Origin: Abditibacteriales bacterium
GTDB taxonomy: Bacteria > Armatimonadota > Abditibacteriia > Abditibacteriales > JANWYM01
Reading direction: 5' to 3'
Assembly (NCBI GenBank): GCA_025055355.1
Contig: JANWYM010000231.1
Coordinates: 1 to 6,727 of the forward strand
DNA: 6,727 nucleotides
The first letter of the stretch is position 1; each line of letters opens with the position of its first letter. Of the stretch, positions 4,699-6,727 are shown one piece after another. The notes under the pieces were generated by a model. That model saw nothing but the letters and a program-made list of their open reading frames with translations. It did not search any database and was not told the DNA's origin. The translations under genes and the position numbers were made by a program.

Positions 4699-5672
4699 AC
4701 CCCAAGGTCTCTGTCATCATCCCGGCTTACAACTGCGCGCGCTACATCGCGGAGGCGATTGACAGCGTGCTGGCGCAGACCTACCGGGATTTTGAAATTA
4801 TCGTCGTGGACGATGGGTCCACTGACGGCACAGGAGAGGTGGTGCACCGCTACGCCGACCGCGTGCGCTACATCCGCCAGGACAACCGCGGACCGTCGGG
4901 GGCGAAGAACACAGGCATCCAAGTGGCGCGCGGGGAGTTCATCAGCACGCTGGACGGTGATGATCTGTGGCTGCCGCATCGGTTGGAGAAGTTAGTGCCG
5001 CTGCTCGACCGACAGTTAGAGTTGGGCTTCGTATACGGCGACTGCTATCGCATTGACGAGACGCCCGACCGCATTCAACCGCGCACAGCGTTTGAGATTC
5101 ACGGTGGGGCGCGACGGGGTTGGGTCTTGGAGGAATTGGTGATGGTCAACTTCGTGCCGTCGCAGAGCGTCCTCATCCGTCGCTGCGCGCTAGACGCGGT
5201 AGGGCTCTTCGATGAGTCCTACCGCATTGGCGAGGACTGGGATTTGTGGCTGCGGCTGGCGGCGCGGTATCCGGTGGACTTCGTTCCCGAGGTCGTCGCC
5301 ATGCGGCGGCAGCACGCGCAGAACATCACCAACAACAGCGATGTGACCATGATGCGCAACGCGGTCTCGATTCTCAACAACCTCCGACGGCGCGAGCCAG
5401 AGGCGGTAGGGCGCATCCGTCACGCGCACACCCGCGCCCTGGCGCGGGCCCATTTTCTGTTGGGTGTGGCTTATGTGAACAAAGGGGAGGGGAGACGCGG
5501 ACGCGCCGAAATCGCCCGCAGTTTGCGCTACACCCCGACCCATCTACCTGCGTTGGGGTGGTGGTTGCTGTCGTGGTTTGGCACAGGCGCGCTCAAGGGG
5601 CTGCGTCACGTGAAGCGACGTTTCCAACGCCCCAACGCCCCGACGCCCCAATGTCCCAATGTCTCGCTATGA
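4695..5672 (+). CDS. Family 2 glycosyltransferase
   Basis: This 325-aa protein is a GT-A fold, inverting glycosyltransferase that transfers a sugar from a nucleotide donor to a growing glycan on the cytoplasmic side. PKVSVIIPAYN (3-13) opens the domain; DDGSTDG (39-45) binds the nucleotide; DGDD (87-90) is the metal-binding DXD motif; ED-WDLWLRLAARYP (180-193) carries the catalytic-base region. The C-terminal part (about 235-310) is basic and helical with an LGWWLLSWFG patch, possibly for membrane contact. The start is TTG 4695, overlapping the deacetylase stop as TTGA and preceded by GGAGAGGA; a longer frame from 4518 would sit inside the deacetylase. The last 15 residues, rich in P, N, Q and S, are encoded by an octamer array, and the TGA overlaps the methyltransferase ATG (ATGA). 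Donor and acceptor sugars cannot be told from the sequence. Confidence 0.9.
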   Translation: MNPKVSVIIPAYNCARYIAEAIDSVLAQTYRDFEIIVVDDGSTDGTGEVVHRYADRVRYIRQDNRGPSGAKNTGIQVARGEFISTLDGDDLWLPHRLEKLVPLLDRQLELGFVYGDCYRIDETPDRIQPRTAFEIHGGARRGWVLEELVMVNFVPSQSVLIRRCALDAVGLFDESYRIGEDWDLWLRLAARYPVDFVPEVVAMRRQHAQNITNNSDVTMMRNAVSILNNLRRREPEAVGRIRHAHTRALARAHFLLGVAYVNKGEGRRGRAEIARSLRYTPTHLPALGWWLLSWFGTGALKGLRHVKRRFQRPNAPTPQCPNVSL

Positions 5673-5725
5673 ACATCCAAGCACGCGAACACCCGAATAC
5701 TCGAAGACCCGAATACCCGAATTCC
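5622..5725 (+). repeat. One-orientation octamer array across a gene junction
   Basis: Thirteen consecutive 8-bp steps share one register. Units at 5622, 5630, 5638, 5646 and 5654 fit YYCCRAYG (for example CCCCAACG, TCCCAATG). Units at 5686, 5694, 5702, 5710 and 5718 fit CGAAKACC loosely (CGAACACC, CGAATACT, CGAAGACC, CGAATACC, CGAATTCC). The three between (5662, 5670, 5678) are degenerate, though TGAACATC at 5670 resembles the second family. Unlike the GTT-type arrays there is no orientation switch. The array encodes the glycosyltransferase C-terminus and the methyltransferase N-terminus and contains their ATGA overlap. Confidence 0.8.
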
Positions 5726-6601
5726 GTCTGCAACCTCTGTGGCGGGACGGCGACGCTGCCCCTGCGCGGGGCGAGTTTGCAGCACCTCGTGCAGTGCGCC
5801 GCGTGCGGGTTGGTGCGCGTGCGGGAGATGCCGACGCACGACACGGTGCAGAGGATTTATGGCGAAGACTATTATCGTAACGCAAACTCGCACGTGGTCG
5901 GCTATGAAGACTACGCAGCCGACATGCCCAACATCCTCAAAACCGCGCACCGGCGGCTGCGGCTCATTGAACGGTATTGCCCCGTGCCAGGGCGCCTGCT
6001 GGACGTCGGCTGCGCGTTGGGGTTCTTCATGGAGGCAGCGCGACAGAGGGGCTGGGACGTGACGGGCATAGACATTTCCTCCTACGCCGTTGCGGCTGCC
6101 AAGCGGCGGCTGGGCGCGCGCGTGCTCTGCGGGCAAATCCCCGAGATGAACTTTGCGACAGCGTCGTTTGACGTGATTACAATGTGGGACGTCGTTGAAC
6201 ACATGACTGACCCGTTGCAACAACTGCAGGAATGTCATCGCGTGCTCAAAGACGGCGGACTTTTGGTCTTATGCACGCCCGACATCAGCAGCCGCGTCGC
6301 CCAAGTAACAGGTGAGCGATGGATGGGGTTCAAACTGGCGGATGAACACCTCTACTACTTCTCGCGCGACACGGCGCGGAAAATGCTCGACAAAGCGGGG
6401 TTCGAGACGCTGCGGGCGTTCCACATCGGCAAATACGTTACGCTGGCGTTCTTCTGCAAGCGGCTCGCGCTTTACGCCCCGCGCCTGGCGGCAGTGTTGG
6501 GTCGGCTGGTCACATTCTGTCGCGTGGGGCATCTCTCGCTCTACGTCAACCCCCGCGACATCGTGTGCCTCGTCGCCCGCAAACCGACGGGGGTGGGGTG
6601 A
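5669..6601 (+). CDS. Zinc-ribbon class I SAM-dependent methyltransferase
   Basis: This 310-aa protein transfers a methyl group from S-adenosylmethionine, probably to a sugar or sugar nucleotide given its neighbours. An N-terminal zinc ribbon is formed by C21-x2-C24 and C43-x2-C46, as in many glycan-locus methyltransferases. The Rossmann domain follows: LLDVGCALGFF (110-120) is motif I, D135 in GIDIS the ribose-binding acid, WDVVEHM (173-179) and LKDGGLLVLCTPD (193-205) the later motifs. The C-terminal region (about 225-300) has the HLYYFSRDTARKMLDKAGF segment common to the family, then a hydrophobic stretch. The start is ATG 5669, which overlaps the upstream stop as ATGA and has no Shine-Dalgarno, so reinitiation is likely. 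Longer upstream frames run through the glycosyltransferase out of frame. Residues from about 7 to 18 (EHPNTRRPEYPN) come from the octamer array. The stop is followed after three bases by another array. Confidence 0.9.
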   Translation: MNIQAREHPNTRRPEYPNSVCNLCGGTATLPLRGASLQHLVQCAACGLVRVREMPTHDTVQRIYGEDYYRNANSHVVGYEDYAADMPNILKTAHRRLRLIERYCPVPGRLLDVGCALGFFMEAARQRGWDVTGIDISSYAVAAAKRRLGARVLCGQIPEMNFATASFDVITMWDVVEHMTDPLQQLQECHRVLKDGGLLVLCTPDISSRVAQVTGERWMGFKLADEHLYYFSRDTARKMLDKAGFETLRAFHIGKYVTLAFFCKRLALYAPRLAAVLGRLVTFCRVGHLSLYVNPRDIVCLVARKPTGVG

Positions 6602-6604
6602 TGC

Positions 6605-6727
6605 GTTGGCACGTTGGCACGTTGGCAGGTTAGCACGTTGGCAGGTTGGCAGGTTGGCAGGTTGACAGGTTGGCAGGTTGGGAGGTTGTCACGTTTAACG
6701 TTTAACGTTCCAACGTTCCAACGTGCT
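6605..6727 (+). repeat. Two-armed octamer array, cut by window edge
   Basis: Eleven forward units start at 6605 (GTTGGCAC twice, then mainly GTTGGCAG, with GTTAGCAC, GTTGACAG, GTTGGGAG and GTTGTCAC). The centre has two 7-bp GTTTAAC units (6693-6706), and the reverse sense begins with two CCAAC-containing units before the window ends. The array begins three bases after the methyltransferase stop. Its centre differs from the 47-bp core of the other two large arrays, so it is a related but separate version. The full right arm is outside the window. Confidence 0.88.

Noticed and set aside
5246..5668. Longer methyltransferase frame starting at 5246
   Set aside because: This stretch is the glycosyltransferase read in another frame; it gives low-complexity A/R/G/H-rich sequence, and the methyltransferase fold begins after 5669.

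Overview
This is a GC-rich bacterial window (high-50s to about 60 % GC by eye) with every gene on the + strand. It looks like a stretch of a cell-surface glycan or small-molecule decoration locus. The dense octamer (8-bp) arrays at gene ends, and a hairpin element of the 'gcaggcttccagcctgc' type, recall genomes of hot-spring Armatimonadota-like and some Verrucomicrobia-like bacteria. That placement is only an impression from repeat style and protein flavour. No marker gene confirms it.

Layout, left to right. (1) The 3' two-thirds or more of an ATP-grasp ligase enters from the left edge and stops at 934 inside a short octamer array. (2) A 51-codon single-span membrane protein (969-1124) follows, then a compact element of adjacent hairpins (1126-1170). 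(3) A PP-loop ATP pyrophosphatase-like protein (1198-2040) has a near-perfect Shine-Dalgarno sequence; its stop lies inside a large two-armed octamer array (2028-2197). (4) After about 180 bp of non-coding DNA that may hold a promoter comes a KamA-family radical SAM protein (2380-3480), directly followed by a second two-armed array (3482-3643). (5) A polysaccharide deacetylase (about 3652-4698), a family 2 glycosyltransferase (4695-5672) and a zinc-ribbon SAM methyltransferase (5669-6601) overlap head to tail by four bases each and form a translationally coupled operon. (6) A third two-armed array starts at 6605 and runs off the right edge.

The deacetylase, glycosyltransferase and methyltransferase fit assembly and modification of a surface polysaccharide or glycolipid. 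The ATP-grasp and PP-loop enzymes both activate substrates with ATP and could make or attach an amide or amine substituent. The radical SAM protein could supply a rearranged (beta-) amino acid. That combined pathway is inference; the individual families are well supported.

The most unusual content is non-coding. The octamer words are variants of GTTRRMAS; they run in one orientation, reach a centre, and continue as the reverse complement. They sit on or within a few bases of the stop codon of four genes. A different octamer family spans the glycosyltransferase/methyltransferase junction and encodes the end of one protein and the beginning of the next. Two arrays 1.4 kb apart share a 47-bp core with a single difference.
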